From contig NZ_ATVL01000006.1 in assembly GCF_000420705.1 (NCBI RefSeq), positions 806,267 through 870,266 on the forward strand: a stretch of DNA of 64,000 nt, in the 5' to 3' direction. Source of the stretch: Hymenobacter norwichensis DSM 15439. GTDB taxonomy: Bacteria > Bacteroidota > Bacteroidia > Cytophagales > Hymenobacteraceae. Below, in pieces: positions 17,675-27,202 of the stretch. A program made the translations under genes and the position numbers. Under the pieces are notes generated by a model. It was not told the origin of the DNA. It worked only from the letters and a program-made list of their open reading frames with translations, and did no database searches. Within the stretch, counting starts at the first letter, position 1; every line of letters starts with the position of its first letter.

Positions 17675-18433
17675 CTATGCGGCTACACGCATTTTCTGCG
17701 CTTTCTGCTTACGCTTGATTTTGATGATGCCTGCCTTGTCCATGGTCCAGATGAACATATAGGTCGGGTCAAACTCCCACCATTTCACCCCGAAGTTTAC
17801 GCGCATCGGAAGCTTATGGTGGTTGTTCTGGAACAGTTCACCAAAAGCCAGAAAGTCCAGCGCCAGCGTATTTTTAGAATGGTCGTGGTTGTCGAAGTTC
17901 TGATAGCCGTACTTGTGGCCGCCCCAGTTCACAATTGCACCATGGATCGGGCCCATCAGGAAGTGAATTGGGAGGAGAAGGTACTGCCACCAAGCGGTGG
18001 CGAAGTTGATGTAGAATAGCGCGTACGCAGTTCCCCAGCCCAAGCGCGAATACCACTTGTCGCCTAGATTCTCGATGAGGCTCCATTCCGGATAGTTGCC
18101 CTCGAAACGCTCGGCGGCTGCGTAGTTGTGGTTTAATACATCATTGTAGATGTTCTTAGTTTTCCACATCATCGAAAAAGCATTCGATGAAAACAGGGGA
18201 GAGTGCGGGTCCAACTCTGTATCGGAGTAGGCGTGGTGCATGCGGTGCAGCAGTGCATACGCCCGCGGCGAGAGAAACGACGAGCCCTGGCAGATGTATG
18301 TGAACAAGAAGAAGAACCGCTCCCAGAACTTGTTCATCGTGAACATCTTGTGCGCTGCGTAGCGGTGCAGATAGAACGTCTGCGTGAACAGCGACAAGTA
18401 ATAATGGGCAACAAAGAAAACGAGAATTGCCAT
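17675..18433 (-). CDS. Acyl-CoA/fatty acid desaturase (stearoyl-CoA desaturase type)
   Basis: Membrane di-iron enzyme that introduces a double bond into fatty acyl chains. The three histidine boxes are visible: HRYAAH, HRMHH and NNHHKLP. Hydrophobic helices lie at about residues 1-15, 38-55 and 130-170. The 252 residues are short compared with eukaryotic homologues but usual for the bacterial delta-9-like group. It is likely monocistronic, with a good promoter 88 bp upstream and its own terminator. The exact regiospecificity cannot be read from sequence. Confidence 0.92.
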   Translation of the reverse strand: MAILVFFVAHYYLSLFTQTFYLHRYAAHKMFTMNKFWERFFFLFTYICQGSSFLSPRAYALLHRMHHAYSDTELDPHSPLFSSNAFSMMWKTKNIYNDVLNHNYAAAERFEGNYPEWSLIENLGDKWYSRLGWGTAYALFYINFATAWWQYLLLPIHFLMGPIHGAIVNWGGHKYGYQNFDNHDHSKNTLALDFLAFGELFQNNHHKLPMRVNFGVKWWEFDPTYMFIWTMDKAGIIKIKRKQKAQKMRVAA

Positions 18434-18520
18434 AGCAGAATGATGATGAGACGAAGTCGGGAGTAGACGCTTCAGGGGGCAAAAGCCTAAAGGGCGTGCT
18501 TTAGTTCAGAAGCTGGTTTA

Positions 18521-18552
18521 CAAAAATACAGCCGCTCGTTGCCTGGGTCCAA
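18521..18552 (-). promoter_or_regulatory. Promoter of the desaturase gene (TTG-N21-TATTTTTG)
   Basis: Minus strand TTG at 18552-18550, a 21-bp spacer, and TATTTTTG at 18528-18521, fitting the Bacteroidota promoter pattern. About 88 bp of leader would precede the start codon. Confidence 0.6.
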
Positions 18553-18629
18553 TTATCAATGCCGAAAGGCCAAAATATTGTTCACGTTATCTTAACCAGC
18601 GAAAAGCTCAGGTTGAACCGGTGAACATA

Positions 18630-18663
18630 GAAAGTGGGAGATTATTGATAATCTCCCACTTTC
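18630..18663. terminator. Hairpin after the pseudouridine synthase gene
   Basis: Perfect 16-base arms GAAAGTGGGAGATTAT and complement, with a two-base loop. It begins 4 bp after the stop of the minus-strand pseudouridine synthase gene (18667). There is no long T-run, so termination strength is uncertain. Confidence 0.7.
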
Positions 18664-18666
18664 CAC

Positions 18667-19374
18667 TTAATAGTAAGCTTCTGCTGTCTCCCAGTGTGGC
18701 ATTTCCGGCAGCGGTGCGACAAAAGTCATTGTCTCTCGAGTGACGGGATGTTGTAGCTCCAGTTGCCGGGCATGTAGGGCAATGCTAACATCGGGCAAGG
18801 GAGCCAGAAAGCCATACTTCACATCGCCGACAATAGGAGTGCCTAAGCCAGTGGCTAGCTGCACTCGAATTTGGTGAGGGCGGCCGGTAATAGGGTTTAC
18901 CTGCACAAGGTAGCGGTTACCAGCCTGCCCAAGGACAGTATAGTCTAGGTCGGCTTTGAGGCCTTGGCCGTGGCGCTCGGTGTACGCTTTGGTGGTGTTG
19001 CGAATGGGGTCTTTCACCAGCCAATGCGTTAGGTGGCCGCTGGTTGGCTCAGGGCATTTGCCAGTGAGTGCCCAGTAGGTTTTCGTGATTTTGTTGTCAC
19101 GAAACATTTCATTTAGCCGGCTCAGGGCTTTACTGGTTTTAGCCAATATTACAATGCCGCTTACAGGCCTATCAATACGGTGGGCCACGCCAATAAACGC
19201 CGCGCCGGGCTTTTTGTATTTGAAGCGCAAATACTCTTCCGCTTTAGCAGAAAGAGGCTCATCGCCAGTGGCGTCGCCCTGCACAAGCAGGCCAGCCGGC
19301 TTGTTGATGACCAATAGATGATTGTCTTCGAACAGAATTTCTTTCCGCTCCGACCACAGGTTAGGACGATTCAC
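18667..19374 (-). CDS. RluA-family RNA pseudouridine synthase
   Basis: Isomerises specific uridines in rRNA or tRNA. The catalytic motif HRIDRPVSGIVILAKTSKA carries the essential Asp. DNHLLVINKPAGLLVQ and the C-terminal ITGRPHQIRVQLATGLGTPIVGD complete the family signature. There is no S4 domain at the N-terminus, so it resembles the short RluA/RluC-like members; target not assigned. The start is GTG at 19374. The gap to panB upstream is filled by an AT-rich imperfect inverted repeat. Confidence 0.92.
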   Translation of the reverse strand: MNRPNLWSERKEILFEDNHLLVINKPAGLLVQGDATGDEPLSAKAEEYLRFKYKKPGAAFIGVAHRIDRPVSGIVILAKTSKALSRLNEMFRDNKITKTYWALTGKCPEPTSGHLTHWLVKDPIRNTTKAYTERHGQGLKADLDYTVLGQAGNRYLVQVNPITGRPHQIRVQLATGLGTPIVGDVKYGFLAPLPDVSIALHARQLELQHPVTRETMTFVAPLPEMPHWETAEAYY

Positions 19375-19383
19375 TATAAGGAA

Positions 19384-19497
19384 ATTAAAAACTAAAAATT
19401 AAAAATTGTGAGTTGAGCCGTATGTTTATCAATCTGATGATAAGGCACAGCTTAGGATGATTTTTAATTTTCAATTCTTCATTTTTAATTGATTTAG
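19384..19497. repeat. AT-rich imperfect inverted repeat filling the panB-pseudouridine synthase gap
   Basis: Arms near 19384-19408 (AATTAAAAACTAAAAATT then AAAAATT) and 19458-19497 (TTTTTAATTTTCAATTC, then TTTTTAATTGATTTA) are roughly complementary with several mismatches. The far arm contains the panB stop codon TAA, and the near arm ends about 10 bp before the next start. It has the same layout as the other gap-filling repeats in the window. Confidence 0.6.
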
Positions 19498-20309
19498 TAG
19501 GCTTCCTCTGCACTAGGGAAGTCCCGGCTTTTTACATCGTTGATATACCGCTGCACGGCATCGTGCATCACGTCGCCGAGGTCGGCGTAGCGGCGCAGAA
19601 AGCGTGGCTTGAATTCCTTGGTAATTCCGAGCATGTCGTGTACGACTAGCACTTGACCATCTACATCGGGGCCAGCCCCAATGCCGATTACGGGAATCGT
19701 TAGCCTCTCCGCTACTTGTTTGGCCAGCGTCGACGGAATCTTTTCCAGTACCACCGCAAAGCAGCCCAGTTCTTCCAACAACACCGCATCATCAATGAGC
19801 TTTTGCGCTTCGGCCTCTTCCTTGGCTCGTACCGTATAAGTGCCGAATTTATAGATGCTTTGCGGAGTGAGACCTAGGTGACCCATTACAGGGATACCAG
19901 CCGTCAAGATGCGGGTAATAGAATCCTTGATTTCGGCGCCACCTTCCACTTTGATACCGTGCCCACCCGATTCTTTCATGATGCGGATAGCTGAGCGCAA
20001 GGCCTCTGACGAATTGCCCTGATAGGAACCGAAAGGCATATCCACTACCACAAAAGCACGCTTTACGGCTCGCACCACGCTTTGGGCGTGGTAAATCATG
20101 TGGTCGAGGGTAATAGGCAATGTGGTTTCGTGGCCGGCCATGACATTGGAGGCCGAGTCGCCAACCAATAGTACATCAATGCCTGCGCCGTCGAGGATGG
20201 TAGCCATCGAAAAATCGTAGGCAGTGAGCATGGAAATCTTCTCGCCACGCTGTTTCATTGCCAGCAACTGGTGCGTGGTCACGAGTTTGACTTCTTTATG
20301 CTGCGACAT
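19494..20309 (-). CDS. panB: 3-methyl-2-oxobutanoate hydroxymethyltransferase
   Basis: Transfers a hydroxymethyl group from methylene-tetrahydrofolate to alpha-ketoisovalerate, the first committed step of pantothenate synthesis. The magnesium and substrate motifs are present: [32 protein letters not shown] and [17 protein letters not shown]. It has 271 residues from the ATG at 20309, which starts the conserved region; the longer frame to 20375 is unsupported. It follows the LptD-like gene on the same strand after 112 bp. Confidence 0.96.
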   Translation of the reverse strand: MSQHKEVKLVTTHQLLAMKQRGEKISMLTAYDFSMATILDGAGIDVLLVGDSASNVMAGHETTLPITLDHMIYHAQSVVRAVKRAFVVVDMPFGSYQGNSSEALRSAIRIMKESGGHGIKVEGGAEIKDSITRILTAGIPVMGHLGLTPQSIYKFGTYTVRAKEEAEAQKLIDDAVLLEELGCFAVVLEKIPSTLAKQVAERLTIPVIGIGAGPDVDGQVLVVHDMLGITKEFKPRFLRRYADLGDVMHDAVQRYINDVKSRDFPSAEEAY

Positions 20310-20421
20310 AGGGCAATGGACTAAGTGACAAGTTTGAGTTGGAATGAAGGGCCAAAAGTGTTGAAATTCCAGCAAACACTTGACTCGAACACCAAATAAC
20401 CTGTGTTAATCGGGCTGTGGG

Positions 20422-23394
20422 CTAACGGTTGAGGAAAGTCCGGTTGCGGTTCAACTTCAAATCTTGAAGCAGCGACGACTTGGCGGCAATAGTCACGAAA
20501 TAACCTTGCGCGTACCCTTTAAACGGCCGCCAAGTACCGGTAATCTGCCAGCAGTGCAAGTCGCGGAAAATATCCAGCGACGTGAAGGCCGAAGTGCCAT
20601 TGATGAAGTCGTAGTTGGTGGTGTAGCCTACGCGGGTATTGCTGGTCAGTTTCACCGAGCCGCTTAAGTTCAATGATGCCGCCGTTAGGGAGCGGGGCCG
20701 CACATAGGTACCGCGGGTAGGGCGAGGTCCAGGGTCGGTATATTGGGCCGTAAAGCCAGAGCTTAGCTCCCAGGGTAGCTCGAAATCCACGTAGTCTTCA
20801 TACGGATTTATTGGGATAGGACCACCCAAAGCGGGGTCGTTGGCTGGTGCTACGTCGCGGTTGATGTTGGACTTGCGGCCCGGCTTCTGCGTGGGGTTGA
20901 ACTGGTAGTTCATTTGCAACGCTGCATTGCCGAGTCGAGCCAAGCGCCGCCCATTGGACTGGGCGAAAAGATATTTGTCGATAAGCACGTTTGCTGTATC
21001 GCGCTGGTAAGGCTCGAAAGTGGCGCTTAACAAGACGTTGAGCTTGCGGGCTACCTGAGTCCGGAAAGAGGTGGTAAGTGGTGAAAGTTTGAAAGCATCA
21101 GCTGTGAAATTGTAGCTGAAGTTCAAGTCCAGACCATCAATCAGACTGACTTTCTTGAAGGGCGTAGTGCCGGTTGTGTCATTGTTGTCGCGGACCTTGG
21201 CTTCCACAGCGTTTTGAAGTGAGAAGCCAATGGAAGCAGCTGGCTCCCGTACGGCGATGGATGGTGCGCCGGTAAAGCCTTGATAGTAAGAGTAATAACG
21301 CCGATCTAGAATCCGGGCTCTGTTATTAGGGTCTCGGTCAATGCCTACTGGTAGAGCTACATTGGTAGGAATGGTGCCGTAATACGGTAACCCCGCAATT
21401 TGCTGTGCTGTATTTGTTGGCTCGCCACTGCCTGGTACGAAATTGAGGCTGATGTTTGGAGTAACCTTGTGCCGAATAGCCTGAATTTTCTTGCTATTTA
21501 TCGGATAGAGGCCATACACGTTGGTGCCTAGGTTCACGCTAAAGCCACTAGAGTAGTCACTCACCCGACTGAATTCCCGCAACGTATCAATCCGGACAGC
21601 CTGCGCCACGGTGTCGTAGGTGTAGTTAAGCTTCTTGAGGTACCAAGATTCATTGTAAGTGAATGTAGGAGCCAGATTTATAACTTTCAGAAAGTTGTAA
21701 CTGCCCAACGAAATCTGGAAGCTGTGCAGCACACTGGTCTGAGAGTTGCGCAACATCTGGTCGATGTTGGATAGCTTGATCGGAATAATGCTGCTGGTTG
21801 TGCTGCCGCCTAGCAGCGGAATGCCATCGGTGAAAGTACGGGCCGGCTGGGTGTTGGTGATGCGGTTCTGCGAGGTAAGGGTATAGGAGAAAGCAAACTG
21901 CTCGTAAAACTTGCCGGTGGGGGCCAGGCCCAGCCATTGGTACGGGTACTGCCGGGCTACACCCACCGTGATGTCGGGCAGGGTGAAGTCCATGGTACCA
22001 GTTTGGGTGTTCTGGCTCTGGCTCAGGTTCAGCGAGTAGTTGACGGGCGCATTGCGCAGCTGTTTGCTGTAGCTGATGGTAGAGTTGAAGGCCGGCGTCA
22101 GGTAGCGGGCGGCATCAAACGTGTTCTGCTGGTTGTAGGCACTGCTACCCGCCCGTACGCTGGCCGAAAATCGGCCGCCACCGGGCCGGGGCGTGGGCGA
22201 GTGAGTCCAGTTCAGCCAGAAGGTTTGCGGCTTGAACTGCTGCTGGGTGATAGGGCTGGTAGTAGCTCCGTCACGGGTTTGAATCAGGCCAGCGGGCCTT
22301 GATGAATACTCGAAACTAAGCAAGCCATTGTAGCGGTAGCGCTTGATGTATTGCATTTCGGCAGTACCGCGCCAGCCGCCAAACTGCTGGTTTGCGCCGG
22401 AATAGATATCGCCAGTGAGGCGCAGGCCAATATTGTCGCTGGCGGCCCAGTAGTAACCGCCGTTGCGCAGGAAGAATCCCCGGTCGGTGGACGTGCCAAA
22501 GGTGGGGATAATCAGGCCCGAAGCGCGCTTCTTGCTGGGCGACGGGAAATAGCCGAACGGCAGCCCCAGCGGGGTAGGAATGTCGCCGATAACCAAGTTG
22601 AACGGGCCGGTAATCACTTTCTGGCCCGGAATCATCTTCATCTTGGTAGCATTAATGAAGAAGTGCGGATGCTCTAGATTGCAAGTGGTGTAGCGCCCGT
22701 TGCGCCCGTAAATTTCGTTGAACTGGTTTTTCTTGATAACGTCGGCGTGCACGTAGCCTTCGCCCTGTTGGGTAACGGCTTCAGCAATTTTACCCTTCTT
22801 GGTTTTGAAATTATAGTTGATGCGCCCCGCCTGGTAGTTTTCGGCGCCGTTCTTGAAAATCGGCTTATCCTGAATCTTACCCAGCGAATCGGGTGCACCT
22901 TCGGCCGTGAGCAGATTCTTGCTGTAATCAACAGTAATGACAGCCGCTTTCAGAGAAATCTCGCCGTAATCCACGTTGGCTTTGTCATACAGCACGGCCC
23001 GCTTTTCCTGCACATTAAAGCGAATCGAGTCTTTGGCGGCATACTTCACGGTAGTTTCCACGCTGCCCTTGCGCTTGTTGCCCGCTGCTAATTGCAACGA
23101 ATCGGTACCGGTTTGCCGTACTAGGCCCGTGGTATCCGGAGTGGTGCCTGCGCGCCGGGTTGGCGCGGTTTGAATGGTATCGGTCCGCAGAATAGGCGGC
23201 GGAGTCCGCACGTCGGAACGGTTGCTGGTGCCAGGGCGCCGCACGGGCGTAGGAGTCTGCGCCTGCGCTTCGATAACCAAGCAACACAGCAGAATTCCGG
23301 ATAGCAACAACGGAGAGGCGCGCCGGATAGCCCGACGTAGCGCTCTGATAACGAAAATAATACTAGCGTCGGACAAAGGCTCGGGTAGGGCCAC
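20422..23394 (-). CDS. lptD: LptD-like outer-membrane LPS assembly protein (Bacteroidota type)
   Basis: Outer-membrane barrel expected to insert lipopolysaccharide into the outer leaflet. It has 990 residues, a basic N-terminus with a hydrophobic signal segment (about 27-46) and a Pro/Thr-rich linker. An OstA/LptA-like beta-jellyroll domain follows at about 110-260 (ISLKAAVITVDYSKNLL, YNFKTKKGKIAEAVTQQGEG). Residues 260-990 form the barrel, including the conserved PLGLPFGYFPSPSKKRASGLI segment. It starts with GTG at 23394. It is divergent from a cell-wall amidase gene, so two envelope genes share a 70-bp promoter region. Confidence 0.88.
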   Translation of the reverse strand: MALPEPLSDASIIFVIRALRRAIRRASPLLLSGILLCCLVIEAQAQTPTPVRRPGTSNRSDVRTPPPILRTDTIQTAPTRRAGTTPDTTGLVRQTGTDSLQLAAGNKRKGSVETTVKYAAKDSIRFNVQEKRAVLYDKANVDYGEISLKAAVITVDYSKNLLTAEGAPDSLGKIQDKPIFKNGAENYQAGRINYNFKTKKGKIAEAVTQQGEGYVHADVIKKNQFNEIYGRNGRYTTCNLEHPHFFINATKMKMIPGQKVITGPFNLVIGDIPTPLGLPFGYFPSPSKKRASGLIIPTFGTSTDRGFFLRNGGYYWAASDNIGLRLTGDIYSGANQQFGGWRGTAEMQYIKRYRYNGLLSFEYSSRPAGLIQTRDGATTSPITQQQFKPQTFWLNWTHSPTPRPGGGRFSASVRAGSSAYNQQNTFDAARYLTPAFNSTISYSKQLRNAPVNYSLNLSQSQNTQTGTMDFTLPDITVGVARQYPYQWLGLAPTGKFYEQFAFSYTLTSQNRITNTQPARTFTDGIPLLGGSTTSSIIPIKLSNIDQMLRNSQTSVLHSFQISLGSYNFLKVINLAPTFTYNESWYLKKLNYTYDTVAQAVRIDTLREFSRVSDYSSGFSVNLGTNVYGLYPINSKKIQAIRHKVTPNISLNFVPGSGEPTNTAQQIAGLPYYGTIPTNVALPVGIDRDPNNRARILDRRYYSYYQGFTGAPSIAVREPAASIGFSLQNAVEAKVRDNNDTTGTTPFKKVSLIDGLDLNFSYNFTADAFKLSPLTTSFRTQVARKLNVLLSATFEPYQRDTANVLIDKYLFAQSNGRRLARLGNAALQMNYQFNPTQKPGRKSNINRDVAPANDPALGGPIPINPYEDYVDFELPWELSSGFTAQYTDPGPRPTRGTYVRPRSLTAASLNLSGSVKLTSNTRVGYTTNYDFINGTSAFTSLDIFRDLHCWQITGTWRPFKGYAQGYFVTIAAKSSLLQDLKLNRNRTFLNR

Positions 23395-23426
23395 GTGGTT
23401 TTATTCGTTTATTTTGTGGCGGTTTG

Positions 23427-23434
23427 CAAAGGTA
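23427..23434 (-). promoter_or_regulatory. Putative -7 element TACCTTTG upstream of the LptD-like gene
   Basis: TACCTTTG on the minus strand, 32 bp before the GTG start. It lies in the short gap between divergently transcribed envelope genes. No -33 TTG is seen at proper spacing. Confidence 0.4.
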
Positions 23435-23464
23435 GCGGGTCGCTGCCCTTCACTAACGAAATCT

Positions 23465-24292
23465 GTGCGGAATATTGTCGGCTTGTGCCTCATAGGCATG
23501 TTGTGTTTTTCCGGCTCTCCGGCGGCCATTACGCCGGAAGCCTCAGTGCCCCCGCGCCTCGTGCTACCCGCGGCCTCAGCGGGCTATCGGCTACGGACGG
23601 TAGTGCTCGATGCCGGCCACGGTGGCAAAGACCGGGGCTGCGCGGGCGTGAGTGCGCGTGAGGCCGATGTAGCCCTGAAGATAGTGCTGGAGCTGGGCCG
23701 TCTGATTCAAGACAGTATGCCCGGTGTGAAGGTGGTATACACCCGCAAAACCAACGTGTTTGTGGAACTGGCCGACCGGGCCGGTATTGCCAACAAAAAC
23801 AACGCTGACCTTTTTATTTCGGTGCATTGCAACGCCGCCGCGCCTAATGCCTACGGCACCGAAGTCTGGACCATGGGGCCGCACAAAACCGACGCTAACC
23901 TATCGGTAGCCAAGCGCGAAAACGCTGTTATTCTGCAAGAAGATAACTACCAGGAGCGCTACAACGGCTTCGACCCCACTTCGCCGCAAAGCCACATCCT
24001 GTTTTCGCTCTATCAGAGCGCGCATATTGTGAACAGCATCCGGTTTGCGCAGAAAGTGGACCGGCAGTTCCGTACTACCGTAAAGCGCCCTTCGCGCGGC
24101 GTGAAACAGGCGGGCTTTCTGGTGCTCTGGAAGTCCACTATGCCATCAGTTCTTATTGAGGCCGGCTTCCTGACCAACCGCACCGAAGAGAAGTATCTGA
24201 ACGATAAAGCCGGGCAGTCGTATATGGCATCGGGTATTTACCGCGCCTTCCGCGACTACAAACAAGAACTGGAGGGTATGAACGGGGAATAA
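23465..24292 (+). CDS. N-acetylmuramoyl-L-alanine amidase (Amidase_3)
   Basis: Periplasmic zinc amidase that cleaves stem peptides from muramic acid in peptidoglycan. Zinc and catalytic motifs are VLDAGHGGKD (first His), a Glu in the helix after VALKIV, ISVHCNAA (second His) and VLIEAGFLTNRTEE (catalytic Glu). The open frame extends far upstream through the divergent lptD gene. I set the start at GTG 23465, which gives a compact signal peptide (VRNIVGLCLIGMLCFSG); the ATG at 23498 is an alternative. The MlaD-like gene follows by 62 bp. Confidence 0.9.
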   Translation: MRNIVGLCLIGMLCFSGSPAAITPEASVPPRLVLPAASAGYRLRTVVLDAGHGGKDRGCAGVSAREADVALKIVLELGRLIQDSMPGVKVVYTRKTNVFVELADRAGIANKNNADLFISVHCNAAAPNAYGTEVWTMGPHKTDANLSVAKRENAVILQEDNYQERYNGFDPTSPQSHILFSLYQSAHIVNSIRFAQKVDRQFRTTVKRPSRGVKQAGFLVLWKSTMPSVLIEAGFLTNRTEEKYLNDKAGQSYMASGIYRAFRDYKQELEGMNGE

Positions 24293-24354
24293 GCCTGCTA
24301 ATACGCCTGTCGTGGCCAGTTCTCTCCTCCCATCTCACTAACCCATAGACCACA

Positions 24355-25359
24355 GTGGCGAAAGAAATAAAAGTGGCCTTGCTCGGCATTGTAGCCCTGG
24401 CAGCCTTGTTTCTAGGATTTAATTTTCTCAAGGGCAGCAATTTGCTTTCTTCCGACCGAACCTATTACACCGTTTATGATAACGTGGATGGGCTGGCCGT
24501 GGGCAATCCCGTTATCCTGAACGGCATCAAAGTAGGGCAGGTGAAAGAAATGAAGCTGCTGCCCGAACAAGCCAACCGAATTCGGGTAGCGGTAGAGTTG
24601 CAGAAAGGCGTTACCGTTGGTGACTCGACGGTAGCCAGCCTGAGCGGCTCGCTATTGGGCTCGAAGACGATTACGCTGTTCCTAGGCAAAAATTCCAAAG
24701 TCTATGACGGCGGCGAAGAGCTGAAATCGTACACTGTGGCCAGCATCACCGACGCGTTTCAAGCCAAGGCGCTGCCAGTGCTTGGCACTGTAGACTCCAC
24801 GCTGACCAAGGTGAATAGCTTCCTAAACAAAGATGCTCGCATTAGTTTGCAGGCTACGTTGCTGAACGCGCAGGGTAGTACCGAGGCGTTGCGCAACCTG
24901 TTGGTAGCCAACCAGCGCAACATCAACCAGATTACCACCAACATGGCGCGGCTCACCAACGACCTCAATAAGACCAGCGCCAAGTTTGACCGGATTGCCG
25001 CCAACTTCAGCCAGCTCAGCGACTCGCTGAAAGGTGCGCCCGTCGGGCCGGCCATGCGCAAGCTCAATGCCACCATGACTGAAGCGCAGGGTACCATGAC
25101 AACGCTTAATCGCTCATTGTCGGACCAGAGTGGCTCGCTGGGCAAGCTCATCAACGACACACTGCTCTATAACAACCTCAACGCCACTGCTGCCAGCACC
25201 AACTCGCTGCTCACCGATTTCCAGGCCAACCCGAAGCGCTACGTGCATTTCTCGGTGTTCGGAGGTGGCAAGGACAAGGTGAAAAAGGAAGTGGAAACTA
25301 CTACCACTAAGCCCAGCGGTGCCGTTGTGGAAACTGAAGCCAAGACCACCATCAAGTAG
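24355..25359 (+). CDS. MlaD/MCE-domain lipid-transport protein
   Basis: Inner-membrane-anchored periplasmic protein of the phospholipid ABC transport (Mla) type, 334 residues. It has an N-terminal membrane segment (about 5-23) and then the MCE domain (about 38-115) with DNVDGLAVGNPVILNGIKVGQ in parts. A long helical region (about 140-290) is rich in Asn, Leu and Ser repeats, and the tail is Thr/Lys-rich. GTG start. The ATPase and permease partners are not nearby. It is probably cotranscribed with the amidase upstream and closed by a terminator at 25394. Confidence 0.9.
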   Translation: MAKEIKVALLGIVALAALFLGFNFLKGSNLLSSDRTYYTVYDNVDGLAVGNPVILNGIKVGQVKEMKLLPEQANRIRVAVELQKGVTVGDSTVASLSGSLLGSKTITLFLGKNSKVYDGGEELKSYTVASITDAFQAKALPVLGTVDSTLTKVNSFLNKDARISLQATLLNAQGSTEALRNLLVANQRNINQITTNMARLTNDLNKTSAKFDRIAANFSQLSDSLKGAPVGPAMRKLNATMTEAQGTMTTLNRSLSDQSGSLGKLINDTLLYNNLNATAASTNSLLTDFQANPKRYVHFSVFGGGKDKVKKEVETTTTKPSGAVVETEAKTTIK

Positions 25360-25393
25360 CCGAGTTACCAAATCGACAATCATCTTACCTTTG

Positions 25394-25423
25394 AATCCGC
25401 CCTGTGAGGGGCGGATTTTTTTG
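25394..25423 (+). terminator. Rho-independent terminator after the MlaD gene
   Basis: Arms AATCCGCCC and GGGCGGATT with a six-base loop, followed by a run of T residues; it lies 34 bp after the stop codon. Confidence 0.9.
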
Positions 25424-25446
25424 TTCTCTACCCGACAGTGAATAAG

Positions 25447-25532
25447 TAAGTGCGTGACTGAGTGAAGTATCCTCTGGTGCCACTGGCGCGAACATCAGCA
25501 GACATAGGTTACTTCATTCAGTCACGCACTTA
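25447..25532. repeat. Gap-filling imperfect inverted repeat upstream of the carboxylase gene
   Basis: Arms 25447-25469 (TAAGTGCGTGACTGAGTGAA and GTA) and 25510-25532 are complementary over 23 bases with one mismatch, around a 40-base loop. The right arm ends 22 bp before the ATG at 25555. GTGA/TCAC words are shared with the repeats at 33400 and 54077. Confidence 0.8.
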
Positions 25533-25554
25533 CTCACTCCCCATTCCCACCCGC

Positions 25555-27183
25555 ATGAACCTCGAATTCAACAAAAACGAAGACAGTATCAAGCAATTAA
25601 ATTTCCAGCTGAAAAAACGGCTGGAGAAAGTAGCCCTTGGTGGCGGCGAGAAGCGCATTGAAGCGCACAAAGCCAAAGGCAAGCTCACGGCGCGGGCGCG
25701 GGTAGAGTACCTGCTCGATAAAGGCGCGGAAACGGTAGAAATCGGGGCGTTTGCGGGCGAGGGGATGTATCAGGAGGAGGGAGGCTGCCCCGGCGGCGGC
25801 GTGGTAGTAGTTATTGGTTGGGTACAAGGCCGGCAGTGCGTGGTAGTAGCCAACGACGCTACCGTGAAGGCCGGCGCCTGGTTTCCAATTACAGCCAAGA
25901 AGAACCTGCGGGCCCAGGAAATCAGCATCGAAAACAAGCTGCCCATCATCTACCTCGTCGATTCGGCGGGGGTGTACCTGCCGATGCAGGACGAAATCTT
26001 CCCCGATAAGGAGCACTTCGGCCGCATCTTCCGCAACAATGCCGTGATGAGCAGCATGGGCATCGTGCAGCTAGCCGCCATTATGGGTCCGTGCGTGGCC
26101 GGCGGGGCCTACCTGCCGATTATGTCTGATGAGGCGATGATTGTGGACGGTACCGGCTCGGTGTTTCTGGCGGGCTCCTACCTGGTGAAATCGGCCATTG
26201 GCGAGAGTATCGACAACGAAACGCTAGGCGGCGCTACCACGCACTCGGAAATTTCGGGCGTGACGGACTATAAGTTTGCCAACGACGAGGAGTGCCTCGA
26301 CCATATCCGCAACATCTTCGACAAATTGGGTGGTCATGCTACAGCGGGTTTCTCGCGCAAAGCCTCCGCGCCGCCCAAGCAGAATCCACAGGAAATCTAC
26401 GGCCTACTGCCCGCCGACCGCGCCAAGCCCTACGATATGATGGACATCATCAACCGGCTGGTCGATGATTCCGAGTTTGAGCCCTATAAAGACCTCTACG
26501 GTCAGACGCTCATCTGCGGGCTGGCGCGCATTGATGGCTGGGCCGTGGGCATTGTGGCCAACCAGCGCAAAATCGTGAAGACCAAGAAGGGTGCTATGCA
26601 GATGGGCGGCGTTATCTACTCCGACTCGGCCGATAAGGCGGCGCGCTTCATTATGAACTGCAACCAAAAGCGCATTCCGCTGGTGTTCCTGCACGACGTG
26701 TCGGGCTTCATGGTGGGCTCGCAGAGTGAGCACGGCGGCATTATCAAGGACGGCGCCAAGATGGTGAATGCCATGGCCAATTCCGTAGTGCCGAAGTTCT
26801 CGGTGGTTATCGGCAATAGCTATGGGGCCGGCAACTACGCCATGTGCGGCAAAGCCTACGACCCGCGCCTGATTGTGGCTTGGCCCACCGCCCAACTGGC
26901 CGTCATGAGCGGAGCCGCCGCCGCTAATACCCTCCTCCAGATTCAGGTAGCGTCTCTGAAAGCCAAGGGCGAAGTCATCACGCCCGAAGCTGAGAAGGAG
27001 CTGCTAGACCGCATCAAAGCCCGTTACGACGAGCAACTCTCGCCCTACTACGCCGCGGCCCGCCTCTGGGTCGACGCCATCATCGACCCGCTAGAAACTC
27101 GCAAAATCATTTCCCAAGGCATCAGCATGGCCAACCACGCGCCCATTGAGAAGGCGTACAACGTGGGCGTAATTCAAGTGTGA
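25555..27183 (+). CDS. Acyl-CoA carboxylase, carboxyltransferase beta subunit (methylcrotonyl-CoA carboxylase-like)
   Basis: Transfers the carboxyl group from carboxybiotin to an acyl-CoA. The 542 residues include the crotonase-fold halves, with SAGVYLPMQDEIFPDKEHFG, AAIMGPCVAGGAYLPIMSDE and, in the C-terminal half, HDVSGFMVGSQSEHGGI and VIGNSYGAGNYAMCGKAYDP. The first motif resembles the methylcrotonyl-CoA subgroup more than propionyl-CoA carboxylase. No biotin-carrying alpha subunit is adjacent. The start at 25555 is taken because the frame upstream only reads through the inverted repeat. Confidence 0.9.
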   Translation: MNLEFNKNEDSIKQLNFQLKKRLEKVALGGGEKRIEAHKAKGKLTARARVEYLLDKGAETVEIGAFAGEGMYQEEGGCPGGGVVVVIGWVQGRQCVVVANDATVKAGAWFPITAKKNLRAQEISIENKLPIIYLVDSAGVYLPMQDEIFPDKEHFGRIFRNNAVMSSMGIVQLAAIMGPCVAGGAYLPIMSDEAMIVDGTGSVFLAGSYLVKSAIGESIDNETLGGATTHSEISGVTDYKFANDEECLDHIRNIFDKLGGHATAGFSRKASAPPKQNPQEIYGLLPADRAKPYDMMDIINRLVDDSEFEPYKDLYGQTLICGLARIDGWAVGIVANQRKIVKTKKGAMQMGGVIYSDSADKAARFIMNCNQKRIPLVFLHDVSGFMVGSQSEHGGIIKDGAKMVNAMANSVVPKFSVVIGNSYGAGNYAMCGKAYDPRLIVAWPTAQLAVMSGAAAANTLLQIQVASLKAKGEVITPEAEKELLDRIKARYDEQLSPYYAAARLWVDAIIDPLETRKIISQGISMANHAPIEKAYNVGVIQV

Positions 27184-27202
27184 TGACTAGATTAGCTTAC
27201 TT

